Below are positions 16,148 to 24,602 of a DNA stretch of 64,000 nt, piece after piece; the stretch's first letter is position 1; the number at the start of each line of letters is the position of its first letter. Source of the stretch: Arthrobacter sp. 24S4-2 (GTDB taxonomy: Bacteria; Actinomycetota; Actinomycetes; Actinomycetales; Micrococcaceae); assembly GCF_005280255.1 (NCBI RefSeq), contig NZ_CP040018.1, positions 3,286,001-3,350,000 of the forward strand, given 5' to 3'. Position numbers and translations under genes: made by a program. The notes under the pieces are model-generated. The model worked only from the letters and a program-made list of their open reading frames with translations. It ran no database searches and had not been told where the DNA came from.

Positions 16148-19100
16148 TCAACCGCCGAGACCGGTGATGGCCAGGCTGCGGCTGATTCCATCCAGCGGGC
16201 CCTGCATCCGCAGGTCCTGCTCCACCTGGTCCGGAGCTTGCTTTTCCGGGAACGGCAGCGTCTCCGGGCGGCTGAGGTCCCACGCCATGGTGGCGCTGAT
16301 GCTGATTCCGCGGGGTCCGGTCCGGCGGGTGTTGCCCCGGATGAGGAGCAGCCGGGTGCCGAACAGCAGCGGGCCGGCCAGCTCCTGGGCTTCATGGAAG
16401 AACACCGAGTCCACGCAGCCGGTGCCGTCGTCGATGCTGATGAACACCACCCGGCGGCCACCGCGCATGGGCGGGGTCTGGGTGGCGATCCGGACACCGG
16501 CCACCAGCACTTCGCTGCCGTTCCTGAGCCCTAGCAGCTTGTCCGCCGTGGTGACGCCCAGCCGGTCCAGCAGGGGCCGGTGGCTGGACATCAGGTGCTC
16601 ACTGACATCCACGGCCATCAGGTCGAGTTCAGCCCGCACATTTTCCACCATGGTGGGGGCAGGGAGCTCCGCCTTCAGGTTCCGGAGTTCAACATCACCC
16701 AGCGGCAGGGACAGCTGGCCCTCGATGACGTCAATCCCTTTCCGGGACGGACGGCCCTGGAGGGTCTGCAGATGCTGGACGAGGTCGGCCCGGTTGGCGG
16801 CTCCCCCGGATTCACGGTGCATGGCGTCGAAGGCTCCCAGCTGGGCAAGCCGCTTGATGCTGGGTTTGCTCACCCGGGACCGGGCACGAAGATCGGCCAG
16901 GGAGTCATAAGGCTGCCCTGCCACAATCCTTTTGAGTTCAGCGCCGGAGAGCCCGTAGATGCCGTTCAGGCTGAGCCGGATGCCCAGCTTCCCTAAGTCA
17001 GGCCCGGACCCCACCCGCTCAACGCGGTACTCCGCCTGGCTCCTGTTGATGTCCAGGGGCAGGATGGGGATCCCCAGCCTGCGGGCTTCCGCCACGAGGA
17101 GCCGTTTCGGGTACATGCCCGGATCGTGTTCCCACAACCCGGCCAGGAAGGCTTCTGGGTGGTGGGTCTTCAGCCAGGCCGACTGATAGGTGGGCACGGC
17201 AAACGCCGCTCCGTGGGCCTTGCAGAACCCGAAGCTGCCAAAAGCCTTCAGCGTTCCCCAGACCTTGTCCACCACTTCGGGGGTGTAACCACGTGCCCGG
17301 GCCTCCTTGCGGAAGAATTCCTCCACTTTGGGTTCCTGCAGTTCATTCCCCAGGGCGCGCCGGAATTCATCCGCCCGGGCCAGTCCGCACTTGGTCATGA
17401 CATCGAAGGTCTTCAGGATCTGTTCGTGGAAGACCGTCACGCCATGGGTTTCCTCCAGGACGGGCTTGAGGTCCGGGTGCGGGTAAACCTCAGGCGCAAA
17501 GCCATGCCGGTGCTCGAGGAAAGGCCGGACCATGTCCGACTTCATCGGCCCGGGCCGGAACAGCGAAATGTCGATGATGAGGTCGTTGAATTCCCTCGGC
17601 GCCATTTTGCCGATCAGTTCCCGCTGCCCCGGTGATTCGATCTGGAAACACCCCAGGGTGTGGGTGCTGCGGATCAGCTCATAGGTTGGTTCGTCGTCCA
17701 GCGGCACGGCGTTGAGGTCGATGTGCCCGTCCGGGGCAATGTAGTCCGGTCCTGTGCCGTCCGGCCCCACCGGATGGGCGCCGGCAGCCACCACCTCGGC
17801 CTTAGAGGGGTGCAGTCGGATGACCTCACGGACGGCAAAGGCCATGGCGCTTTGCATCCGGACACCCAGGACATCCAGCTTGAGCATCCCCATCGGATCC
17901 ATGTCGTGCTTATCAAACTGGCTCATGGGCAGGCCCAGTCCGCTGGGCTGGACCGGTGTGCGGTCCAGCAGGGTGGCGTCGCCCAGGATCACCCCGCAGG
18001 GGTGCATGGAGATGTGCCTCGGCAGGCGGTCGAGCCTCTCGGTCAGGTCAACAAGCAGGTCCAGCTGCTGGTTCCCTGTGAAGTCGCGCTGTTCCACCCT
18101 GCCGGCGAATTCCTTCAGCTCGGGCTTCTCCACGAGTGCTTCGCGGAACTTCCTGGCGGAAAAGCGCCACAGCTGTTTGGCGATCTCGCCGATGTCGCCG
18201 TCGTCCATGCCGAGCGCCAGCCCGGCGTCCCGGACGGCACCGCGGGCGCGGTAGCCGTTCTGCATGCTCATCAGGGTGACCCGCTCGGCCCCGAAGCGGT
18301 CAAAGATGCGCCGGTAGACGTTGTGCCGCTCGGCGCTTTCGACGTCGATGTCGATGTCCGGCAGGGTGGACCTGTCGCGGGAGAGGAACCGCTCGAAAAT
18401 CAGATCGTGTTGGAGCGGGTTCACCTGGCTGACATCAATGAGGTAGTTGACCAGGCTGGAGGCGCCGGAGCCCCGCGCCGCCGCCCTGACCCCCATGTCC
18501 AGGATCATTCTGGAAACCTCTGCGACGGTGAGGAAGTAGGAGGCGAAGCCAAGGTTGGCGATGATCCGCAGTTCGTGGTCCAGCCGAGCCCGCATTTGCG
18601 CTTCAGCCTGACCCGAAATCCCGGGGAACCGCCGTCCGATTCCGGCCTCGCAGCGCTGGGTCAGCTCAACGAGGGGGTCGCCGTCGATGCCGATCACTGC
18701 TGTCTCCGGGACAACGGGCTGCTTCCAGCCCATGTCCGCGACGGGATCAATCCGGCACCGGTCCGCGAGCGCCTCGGTTTGGCCCAGCAGCCTCTTGAGG
18801 TCAGTGGCGCCATAACCGGCGGCATGGATGATCTCCCTGCCGAGCTCGAGCATTTGGGCGGACGATTTCAGCCAGCCCCGGCCGTTGGGCTGAAGCAACG
18901 GCTCGGCGGTCAGTTCGGGCAGGGATTTCAGGGTGCGGGCTGAATCCAGCACGTCTGCCGTGGCGGCGCCGTCCTCCGCGCAATAGCGCACGGCGTTGGT
19001 CAGCACGGCGGGGACTCCGTGCTCGGCCGCCAGCTTGAGCATACGAACGGCATGGGCGGTGCTCAACGGCTCGCCGGGCGCGCTGAGGTGTGAGACAACC

Positions 19101-19648
19101 TCTGCGGCAACGGTTCCTGTGGGCAAGGCGTCCAGCCATTGTTTGAACAGCGTCCGGGGACGAAGGTACCGGCGGCCGCCCATTGCCCTGCCGACATCCG
19201 AATCCGGCCCGATCAGTACGGTCAGCACAGGTTCCAGGGTTTCCGGATGCAACGTACGGGACGCCAGCTCGGCCCGGGTCACGGCAACCGGCACTACTCC
19301 CCCGGCCTTGCCGGTGGTGCGGGCATGGGCATCTGAAATCAGCCGGCAAAGGGCGCGGTACCCGGCACCGCTGTTGTGTCCGTGGGCGAGCACGACGACG
19401 CGGCCCGCGAGCTGGGTGCGGAGGTCGCCGTCGTCGTCGAAGACCGCAAGGTCCACCCCGACGACGGGATCAAGTCCCGCCGCCATGCAGGCCTTCAGGT
19501 GCTTGACCGTGCCGTATAGGCCGTCGCGGTCCGTGCAGGCGAGCGCCGTGGCGCCGTCTGCTGCCGCGGCCTGGGCGAGCTCGTCCGGCCAGGACACACC
19601 ATAGTGGGCGCTGAAGGCAGTGGAGACATGAAGGTGGGTGAAGCTCAT
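16148..19648 (-). CDS. dnaE2: Error-prone DNA polymerase III alpha subunit DnaE2/ImuC
   Basis: A 1166-residue C-family polymerase used for SOS mutagenesis and translesion synthesis. The N-terminal PHP domain begins FTHLHVSTAFSAHYGVSW. The polymerase active site carries the aspartates LPDIDIDVES, and the finger region includes FRPGPMKSDMVRPF and VFHEQIL. The C-terminal OB-fold region (VLVAGVRIATQTPPM) ends the protein without the tau-binding tail of DnaE1. The length matches DnaE2. Its ATG overlaps the DUF6504 stop by 4 bp and a LexA-like palindrome lies 69 bp upstream of that gene, so SOS control is likely. No ImuA' or ImuB gene is adjacent. Confidence 0.95.
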   Translation of the reverse strand: MSFTHLHVSTAFSAHYGVSWPDELAQAAAADGATALACTDRDGLYGTVKHLKACMAAGLDPVVGVDLAVFDDDGDLRTQLAGRVVVLAHGHNSGAGYRALCRLISDAHARTTGKAGGVVPVAVTRAELASRTLHPETLEPVLTVLIGPDSDVGRAMGGRRYLRPRTLFKQWLDALPTGTVAAEVVSHLSAPGEPLSTAHAVRMLKLAAEHGVPAVLTNAVRYCAEDGAATADVLDSARTLKSLPELTAEPLLQPNGRGWLKSSAQMLELGREIIHAAGYGATDLKRLLGQTEALADRCRIDPVADMGWKQPVVPETAVIGIDGDPLVELTQRCEAGIGRRFPGISGQAEAQMRARLDHELRIIANLGFASYFLTVAEVSRMILDMGVRAAARGSGASSLVNYLIDVSQVNPLQHDLIFERFLSRDRSTLPDIDIDVESAERHNVYRRIFDRFGAERVTLMSMQNGYRARGAVRDAGLALGMDDGDIGEIAKQLWRFSARKFREALVEKPELKEFAGRVEQRDFTGNQQLDLLVDLTERLDRLPRHISMHPCGVILGDATLLDRTPVQPSGLGLPMSQFDKHDMDPMGMLKLDVLGVRMQSAMAFAVREVIRLHPSKAEVVAAGAHPVGPDGTGPDYIAPDGHIDLNAVPLDDEPTYELIRSTHTLGCFQIESPGQRELIGKMAPREFNDLIIDISLFRPGPMKSDMVRPFLEHRHGFAPEVYPHPDLKPVLEETHGVTVFHEQILKTFDVMTKCGLARADEFRRALGNELQEPKVEEFFRKEARARGYTPEVVDKVWGTLKAFGSFGFCKAHGAAFAVPTYQSAWLKTHHPEAFLAGLWEHDPGMYPKRLLVAEARRLGIPILPLDINRSQAEYRVERVGSGPDLGKLGIRLSLNGIYGLSGAELKRIVAGQPYDSLADLRARSRVSKPSIKRLAQLGAFDAMHRESGGAANRADLVQHLQTLQGRPSRKGIDVIEGQLSLPLGDVELRNLKAELPAPTMVENVRAELDLMAVDVSEHLMSSHRPLLDRLGVTTADKLLGLRNGSEVLVAGVRIATQTPPMRGGRRVVFISIDDGTGCVDSVFFHEAQELAGPLLFGTRLLLIRGNTRRTGPRGISISATMAWDLSRPETLPFPEKQAPDQVEQDLRMQGPLDGISRSLAITGLGG

Positions 19649-19977
19649 GCTGATCTTGGCCGGAGTGCATCGTGAATCTTCAGCAGCCTCCAGCGTCCGC
19701 TGCCAATGTTCTTCGTCAGGTCGAGGGTGAGGCTTTCCTGCTCGTGCGGGACTCCCTTGGCATCGGAGAGCCGGACCTGGACGCGCCAGATCTCGTGGTC
19801 CACCAGTCCCGGGCCTGTTCCCAGGGGTGCGCGGGTTTCCTCAGCCCACCACTGGCGGCGTTCAAACCAGCGCACCGGCTCAGCGCAGACGATGTACCGC
19901 CTTCCGGCCCAGGTGAGTTCCAGCGGCTGGCCGGCAGGCGTGCACACGACGTCCACCCCCTCGCTGAACATGCCCAT
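19645..19977 (-). CDS. DUF6504-type small protein of the dnaE2 operon
   Basis: A 110-residue protein I assign to the DUF6504-type family, which in actinobacteria is usually found between imuB and dnaE2. It is soluble, with conserved Trp-rich segments (CAEPVRWFERRQWWAEE, EIWRVQVRLSD) and no catalytic motif I can name. ATG 19977 has GGGAGG about 6 bp upstream and is preferred to the upstream in-frame start. It is translationally coupled to dnaE2 by a 4-bp overlap. A role in the mutasome or as a processivity helper is inference from neighbourhood only. Confidence 0.8.
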   Translation of the reverse strand: MGMFSEGVDVVCTPAGQPLELTWAGRRYIVCAEPVRWFERRQWWAEETRAPLGTGPGLVDHEIWRVQVRLSDAKGVPHEQESLTLDLTKNIGSGRWRLLKIHDALRPRSA

Positions 19978-20045
19978 CGGCGCCTCCCTGAACAGCCCTC
20001 CCCGCCCCGTTGGCACGGGGACAGGGTGAAGCCTGAAATGACTGA

Positions 20046-20063
20046 TTCGAATATATATTCGAA
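20046..20063 (-). promoter_or_regulatory. LexA/SOS-box-like perfect 18-bp palindrome
   Basis: TTCGAATATATATTCGAA is a perfect palindrome matching the actinobacterial SOS-box layout GAAC-N4-GTTC except for T/A at the fourth positions (GAAT-ATAT-ATTC). It is 69 bp upstream of the DUF6504-dnaE2 start and 80 bp upstream of the divergent hypothetical gene. It could control either. Confidence 0.8.
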
Positions 20064-20143
20064 CAAATCAAGTCTACGCCGGAGCGGTGACAAAACCTAG
20101 ATCAGGGGTGGACGGACGCGGGCGCAGGGAGCAGGATGGAGCC

Positions 20144-20530
20144 ATGAGCTCCCATGACGCACTCCTGAAGCACGTAAGCATCGCCGCCAAGGACGCCACC
20201 TTGGTGGCGACTTTTGATATAGACGGCAATATCCCCGGATCGGGCGCCTACGTGGTGGGCCTTGTGGCGGCCACACCGGATCATTCCCATCAACGAAGAA
20301 TGGGAATCGAGTTCATGAACGGCGAAGCCGTCTCCTTCTACTGCTTCAGCCATGACGGCACCGAGGAGAACTTTGCCCTCGGCGGGGTGGAGCATTCGGG
20401 CAGCACCATTACCGGCAACTTTCCCATGAGCACCGTCCTGGGGCTGGAGAAGGGTCACCTCATGACCGCTTTCAGCGAAGCCGACGGCAGGGATTTCCAG
20501 GCCAACGTGCCGGTGAATGAATCCCTCTAG
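20144..20530 (+). CDS. Hypothetical protein divergent from the dnaE2 operon
   Basis: A 128-residue protein I do not recognise. It is soluble, with no signal peptide and many predicted beta-strands (DATLVATFDIDGNI, YVVGLVAATPDHSH, GSTITGNFPMSTVLG). ATG 20144 follows an AGGA/GGAG stretch and is preferred to an earlier in-frame start. The LexA-like palindrome lies 80 bp upstream, so SOS induction is possible. It converges on the chorismate mutase gene with a hairpin between them. Confidence 0.7.
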   Translation: MSSHDALLKHVSIAAKDATLVATFDIDGNIPGSGAYVVGLVAATPDHSHQRRMGIEFMNGEAVSFYCFSHDGTEENFALGGVEHSGSTITGNFPMSTVLGLEKGHLMTAFSEADGRDFQANVPVNESL

Positions 20531-20548
20531 CCAGCGCCCATGCGCTAC

Positions 20549-20582
20549 CCCCGGAGCGCACCTAAACGGTGCCGCTTCGGGG
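20549..20582. terminator. Convergent terminator hairpin
   Basis: CCCCGGAGCGCACC pairs with GGTGCCGCTTCGGGG around a TAAAC loop, with one mismatch and one bulge. It lies between the stops of the hypothetical gene and the chorismate mutase gene. Confidence 0.6.
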
Positions 20583-20595
20583 CGCCCGGCAGGCG

Positions 20596-20922
20596 CTAGC
20601 TGCTGGCGTTGTGCACTTTCATCTCCAGCTCGGTGAAGGCCGTGATCATGGCGCGGTAGGTCTTCTCGACGATGTCGGGGTCGATGTCCTTCTTCTGCGC
20701 GGCAGCGCGGACATGTTCGATGACTTTCTCCACCCGGCCGGGGGCGCGGACTTCGGCGTCATCGCCCTTCAGGGTGCCGGAAATCCGGATCAGGCGCTCA
20801 CGGCGCGCGATGAGGGTGACAATCTGCTCATCAACCTCATCGACGGCCACGCGGACAGCGGCGAGCTGCTCCCTGTCGGCCTGGGCGTCTTTGTCGTGTC
20901 CGTGATTTGTGGGCATGTGCAT
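20596..20922 (-). CDS. Chorismate mutase (AroQ type)
   Basis: A 108-residue all-helical AroQ-class chorismate mutase, converting chorismate to prephenate for Phe/Tyr synthesis. The N-terminal helix VRVAVDEVDEQIVTLIARRERL carries the usual conserved Arg/Asp pattern (DxxIVxLIARRxxL). The C-terminal helix with MITAFTELEMKVH closes the site. No signal peptide is present, so the enzyme is cytoplasmic. Only 14 bp separate its start from the divergent VOC gene. Confidence 0.88.
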   Translation of the reverse strand: MHMPTNHGHDKDAQADREQLAAVRVAVDEVDEQIVTLIARRERLIRISGTLKGDDAEVRAPGRVEKVIEHVRAAAQKKDIDPDIVEKTYRAMITAFTELEMKVHNASS

Positions 20923-20936
20923 GACAGTATCTAAAC

Positions 20937-21359
20937 ATGCAGCCTCGAGTCGACTTCATTTCACTTGGCGTCCGTAGTGTTGACGCCTCCCGCGCCTTCT
21001 ATGTCAACGGCCTTGGCTGGCCGGTCCACCGCGAAGTCCCCGGCGAAGTGGTGTTCATCCAGGCAAACCACGGCCTCATTCTGTCCCTCTGGGACGCAGG
21101 CCAGATGCAGGCCGAGGCATCGGTGGACAGTCCCGCCGGCATTCCCTGCATCACACTGAGCCACAACGTGGCCAGCGCGGCCGACGTCGACCGGGTCATG
21201 GCCGAGGCCGAGGCCGCCGGGGCAAGGGTGGCGGCGCCGGCGAAGACCCAGCCGTGGGGCGGCTACACCGGCTACTTCGCTGATCCGGACGGCTTCCGCT
21301 GGGAAATCGCGTTCAATCCCACGTGGACGGTCGACGCCGGCGGCAAAGTCACGGTCTGA
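20937..21359 (+). CDS. VOC-family (glyoxalase-like) protein
   Basis: A 140-residue vicinal-oxygen-chelate protein with two beta-alpha-beta-beta-beta modules. The N-terminal module begins FISLGVRSVDASRAFYVNGL and the C-terminal one ends GYTGYFADPDGFRWEIAFNP, the usual Asp-Pro-x-Gly-x-x-x-Glu hallmark. The N-terminal metal position (normally His/Gln near residue 9) is not obvious, so metal binding is uncertain. Substrate is unknown; candidates are isomerase, dioxygenase or antibiotic-binding roles. Confidence 0.85.
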   Translation: MQPRVDFISLGVRSVDASRAFYVNGLGWPVHREVPGEVVFIQANHGLILSLWDAGQMQAEASVDSPAGIPCITLSHNVASAADVDRVMAEAEAAGARVAAPAKTQPWGGYTGYFADPDGFRWEIAFNPTWTVDAGGKVTV

Positions 21360-21366
21360 CGCCCGT

Positions 21367-22113
21367 CTAGAACAGGCTTCCCACCGGCTGGATGAGTTCC
21401 GCTGAGTCGTTCTTGACGTTTCCGACGGCGGTGCCGACGGCATCAATGGTCCAGCCCTCCGCTACGTCGTGGGCGCCCGCCCGCACCAGGTCCACCAGGC
21501 CGGCGGCGTCGTCCGCCTGCGGGTCCAGCCACGCCTGCATTGTCCTGCGGTCCATCGGCAGCGGAACCCTGTCGTGCAGGGCCGTGAGCTCGGCGAGCAT
21601 CCCGCCGGCATAGCCTTCCGGCGGAGAGTCCGTGGTCATGATGGAGGTGGACAGCATCCAGCGCTGCGGGTCACCCTCCGGCTTGGACGGGTCCTTCCAC
21701 CATTCATACAGGCCGGCGAACACCAGCGGCCGGCCGTCCCTGGGATGGACGTAGTACGGCTGCTTGCTGCGGCCCTCACCCTTCCATTCGTAATAGCCGT
21801 CCGCCGGGACCGCGCAGCGCCTGGACCTGGTGGCCTTGCGGAACGCAGGCTTCTCCAGCACACTCTCGCTGCGTGCATTGATCATCTTCGAACCGATGGA
21901 CGGGTCCTTGGCCCAGGAGGGCACCAGTCCCCAGCGCGCCACATGCAGCTGCCGGACGGGGCTCCCGTCCACCAGTCGTTCCAGCAGGATGGGCACATCC
22001 GCGGTCGGGGCCACATTCCATGACGGGGGAACCACCAGCTCCTCCTCCAGTTCGGCATCAAACTCGGCCAGCAGGTCCCCGACGGCCCTGGCCATCACGT
22101 AGCGTCCACACAT
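21367..22113 (-). CDS. SOS-response-associated peptidase (SRAP/HMCES/YedK)
   Basis: A 248-residue SRAP protein that cross-links through its N-terminal Cys to abasic sites in single-stranded DNA and so protects them. The catalytic Cys is residue 2 (MCGRYVMA). The conserved Asn (INARSE), Glu (AVPADGYYEWK) and His (LTALHDRVPL) of the family are all visible. ATG 22113 is forced because Cys2 must be exposed after Met removal, although the frame is open upstream. No LexA box is obvious at this gene. Confidence 0.95.
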   Translation of the reverse strand: MCGRYVMARAVGDLLAEFDAELEEELVVPPSWNVAPTADVPILLERLVDGSPVRQLHVARWGLVPSWAKDPSIGSKMINARSESVLEKPAFRKATRSRRCAVPADGYYEWKGEGRSKQPYYVHPRDGRPLVFAGLYEWWKDPSKPEGDPQRWMLSTSIMTTDSPPEGYAGGMLAELTALHDRVPLPMDRRTMQAWLDPQADDAAGLVDLVRAGAHDVAEGWTIDAVGTAVGNVKNDSAELIQPVGSLF

Positions 22114-22273
22114 GGGACCAGCATGCCACCGCCCGCACGCGGTGTCACCCGGCGTCACGGCGGGCGTCACGGCCGCCCTCCGCGCCGGGGGAATACCGGC
22201 CGCCGGGTTACGGTTGAGGGTAAAGACATCTGCTTTGATAACGACGAGCAATAACGAGTTTGAGGAGAACTCC

Positions 22274-22531
22274 GTGGATTTCACTCCCGAATCCGGCACC
22301 ATCACCATGTTTTCGACCACCTGGTGCGGTTACTGCAACCGGCTGAAGAAGCAGCTGGACGCCCAGGGCATCGGTTACACCGAGATCAACATCGAAGAAG
22401 TCGACGGCACCGCCGATCTCGTGGAGCAGCTCAACGGAGGCAACCGCACGGTCCCCACCGTCCTGTTCCCGGACGGCACCGCTGCCACCAACCCCTCCGC
22501 CGCGGAGGTCAAGAGCCGTCTCGCGGCCTAA
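22274..22531 (+). CDS. mrx1: Mycoredoxin (glutaredoxin-like, CGYC)
   Basis: An 85-residue thioredoxin-fold protein with active site WCGYC near residue 17 and a cis-Pro loop RTVPTVLF. Actinobacterial mycoredoxins reduce mycothiol-mixed disulfides. GTG 22274 has GAGGAGA at 5 bp, which fixes the start; the frame is open further upstream. The gene is monocistronic, divergent from the SRAP gene and followed by a strong terminator. Confidence 0.92.
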   Translation: MDFTPESGTITMFSTTWCGYCNRLKKQLDAQGIGYTEINIEEVDGTADLVEQLNGGNRTVPTVLFPDGTAATNPSAAEVKSRLAA

Positions 22532-22542
22532 TACAGGTTCCG

Positions 22543-22584
22543 ATGCGGAAGGCCGGGCACCCCAAGGTGCCCGGCCTTCCGCAT
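22543..22584 (+). terminator. Perfect 19-bp stem terminator
   Basis: A perfect 19-bp inverted repeat with a CCAA loop, 12 bp after the mycoredoxin stop. It also faces the converging lipoate-ligase-like gene and may be bidirectional. Confidence 0.9.
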
Positions 22585-22604
22585 GCCAGCCTGAAACGGG
22601 ACGC

Positions 22605-23354
22605 CTACTCCCGCAGGCTGGCGAAGTCCGCATAGGCCAGCTGCGCGTAGCCGGCGTAGGTGTTGATGACCGCCGCTTCAACCGCGGCAACGTCCACTCC
22701 CGGCACGAGGTCGTCGACGGCCCCTGCTGTTGCCGGGTCCCACTCCAGCCCGAGGGCGGCGTAACTGGCTTCGAGCACGCTACGGATCGGGGCGGAATTC
22801 TCCACCACAATCACGGAGCTGAAGAGCCAGCCGCCTGACACCACCCGCTGTGCCGTGCCGATCAGCTTGACCTTGTGCTGCGGATCCGCCGGGTCCTGGC
22901 CATGCACGCTGAACTCCCCCGGGCAGTACTCGCCCGGTATCTCTCCGACAGCGGCGTGCACGCCTGCGCTGCGGAGGGCGCCGGCCAGCATTTCGCCGAA
23001 AAAGGCGAAGCGTCCCTTGGCCCCGGCGATGGCATCCGCATGCGGTTCCACGTGGTCCACGATGAGCGTTCCCTCGTGGTAGGCCGCGGCCCGCCCGCCG
23101 GCCTTTCGCACGAGCGGCTCGAAGCCCAGGTCGCGGCAGGCCCGGGTTGCCGCCTCAAAGCCGGGAAGGTTCGCGTCGCGCTGGCCGAATGCCACGGTCG
23201 GAGCCGGACGGTAGAGCCGGAGCGTGGGGCCGATCATGCCGGTCCGGGCCAGGCCCAGCAGCTCAATGCCAAAGTCCAGGTCGCCCTTTGCGCCGAGGGA
23301 CTCCCCCTGCCGGACGACGGTCAGCGTGGCCGGTCCGCCTGCGGCATGCTGCAT
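22605..23354 (-). CDS. Lipoate-protein ligase/octanoyltransferase-family protein
   Basis: A protein of about 249 residues with the BPL/LplA/LipB fold. The catalytic Lys is in KLIGTAQRVVSGGWLFSS, and the substrate-binding loop LVRKAGGRAAAYHEGTL matches the R-x-x-G-G-G-A/R-x-x-x-H region. The YCPGEFSVH segment is also typical. The protein attaches or transfers lipoate or octanoate to carrier domains. ATG 23354 has AGGGAG at about 10 bp; other in-frame starts lie upstream but would overlap the divergent DUF2177 gene. Confidence 0.88.
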   Translation of the reverse strand: MQHAAGGPATLTVVRQGESLGAKGDLDFGIELLGLARTGMIGPTLRLYRPAPTVAFGQRDANLPGFEAATRACRDLGFEPLVRKAGGRAAAYHEGTLIVDHVEPHADAIAGAKGRFAFFGEMLAGALRSAGVHAAVGEIPGEYCPGEFSVHGQDPADPQHKVKLIGTAQRVVSGGWLFSSVIVVENSAPIRSVLEASYAALGLEWDPATAGAVDDLVPGVDVAAVEAAVINTYAGYAQLAYADFASLRE

Positions 23355-23370
23355 CTTGCTAAGCTCCCTT

Positions 23371-23760
23371 ATGGTCATTCTGCAATTCCTGGTGGTAGCC
23401 GCCGCGTTCGCGGTCATCGACGCCGTCTGGCTCAAGACAATGAACCCCTTTTACCGCGGCCAGATCGGTGAACTGCTGGCCGCGCGGCCCAATCTAGGGT
23501 ACGCGGTGGCGTTCTACGTCATCTACATTGCCGGGATCGTGTTCTTTGCGCTGCGCCCGGCGCTCGACGGCGGCAGCTGGCTCAGCGCGCTGGGCTATGG
23601 GGCCGCGCTGGGCGCGTTCGCCTACGCCACCTACGACCTCACCAACGCGGCAACACTGAAGACGTGGCCGCCGCAGCTGATTGTCGTGGACATTCTCTGG
23701 GGCGCAGCACTGACGGCGCTGGCAACACTGACCGGCTGGCTCGTGTTCCACAGCAACTGA
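23371..23760 (+). CDS. DUF2177-family membrane protein
   Basis: A 129-residue integral membrane protein with about four hydrophobic segments. Typical motifs are AVIDAVWLKTMNPFYRGQIG near the N-terminus and GAFAYATYDLTNAATLK in the middle. Function is unknown. It is divergent from the lipoate-ligase-like gene with only 16 bp between start codons. The purine-rich site there serves the other strand, so this gene has no visible ribosome site and may be leaderless. Confidence 0.88.
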   Translation: MVILQFLVVAAAFAVIDAVWLKTMNPFYRGQIGELLAARPNLGYAVAFYVIYIAGIVFFALRPALDGGSWLSALGYGAALGAFAYATYDLTNAATLKTWPPQLIVVDILWGAALTALATLTGWLVFHSN

Positions 23761-23798
23761 GCCCTCGGAAACCAATGTCCGGGGAATCCTGGCGGAAA

Positions 23799-24602
23799 CT
23801 AGGTCCTGCGCAGGGTCAGGATCTGCTCGGCACGGCCGAAGGGTCCGCTGAGGTCGTGGAGCACAGTTGACGTGAGACCGATGCCGTCGGCGCCGAAGGA
23901 CACAGCGTTGTCCAGGCCCAGCCACTCGCCGGCGGGTTTCCGGTACATGTGGATCTGCAGGTCCAGGTTGGGGAAGGCGTAGCTGCCCTTGCCGGGAGGC
24001 ACGCGCGCCGCTATCCCGTTGGCCGTGTCCACCAGCCCCATGAGCCGCGCCATGTCGCCGCTGTCCGCCGCGTCCGTGAGCGGGTGCCGTGTGCGCAGCC
24101 AGACTGTGCCGGAGCCCGGACGGTGGCCGTCCGCCACGCGCATCTCCAGGGAACGGATGTAGCCACCCGGCCAGACGCTGGCGCCGTCGTACGGTGAACA
24201 CCCGGCCGGACCCGGAATGGCGGCGTCTTCGACGGCGGCGACGGCGGAGGTGTCGGACGTGATCATCCGCCAGGCGGTGGCACGGATGGCAACGCGGCCT
24301 TCCGCCACGAGTTCCGCCTGAAGGAGTTCGATGGTCCGTCCGGGCCGGAGCGTGGTGGTGACCACCTCGAATTCGCCGCCCGGAATCAGCCCCAGGATCT
24401 CGTAGCTCAGGCGTGCCATCCGGACGTCGTCCCGCGGTTCGTGCCGCTCCAGGCAGTCGGCCATCAGCCCCGACGCGGGTGCCATGTGCTGTTCGTGCTC
24501 GTTCCATGCACCCTGGGCGTGGATCGTGGAACGGAACTTTCCGCCGCCCAGCGACTCGTAGTAGTAGTCGCCTTCGGCAAGTTCCGGAAGTGCAAAAGTC
24601 AA
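23799..24602 (-). CDS. Thioesterase-family protein (TesB-like double hot dog)
   Basis: A 267-residue acyl-CoA thioesterase-like protein with two hot-dog domains. The N-terminal half contains the region QHMAPASGLMADCLERHEP and the VTTTLRPGRTIELLQAELV strand. The C-terminal half contains LDLQIHMYRKPAGEWLGLDN, the usual hot-dog strand with Asp. It probably hydrolyses acyl-CoA in the cytoplasm. It converges on DUF2177 and has a long non-coding stretch upstream. Confidence 0.82.
   Translation of the reverse strand: MTFALPELAEGDYYYESLGGGKFRSTIHAQGAWNEHEQHMAPASGLMADCLERHEPRDDVRMARLSYEILGLIPGGEFEVVTTTLRPGRTIELLQAELVAEGRVAIRATAWRMITSDTSAVAAVEDAAIPGPAGCSPYDGASVWPGGYIRSLEMRVADGHRPGSGTVWLRTRHPLTDAADSGDMARLMGLVDTANGIAARVPPGKGSYAFPNLDLQIHMYRKPAGEWLGLDNAVSFGADGIGLTSTVLHDLSGPFGRAEQILTLRRT

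Noticed and set aside
16580..18943. Long plus-strand frames opposite dnaE2
   Set aside because: They mirror the DnaE2 codons, lack ribosome sites and have no family-like sequence.
19978..20016. Longer start for the DUF6504-type protein
   Set aside because: The extra 13 residues cover the ribosome site GGGAGG that serves ATG 19977.
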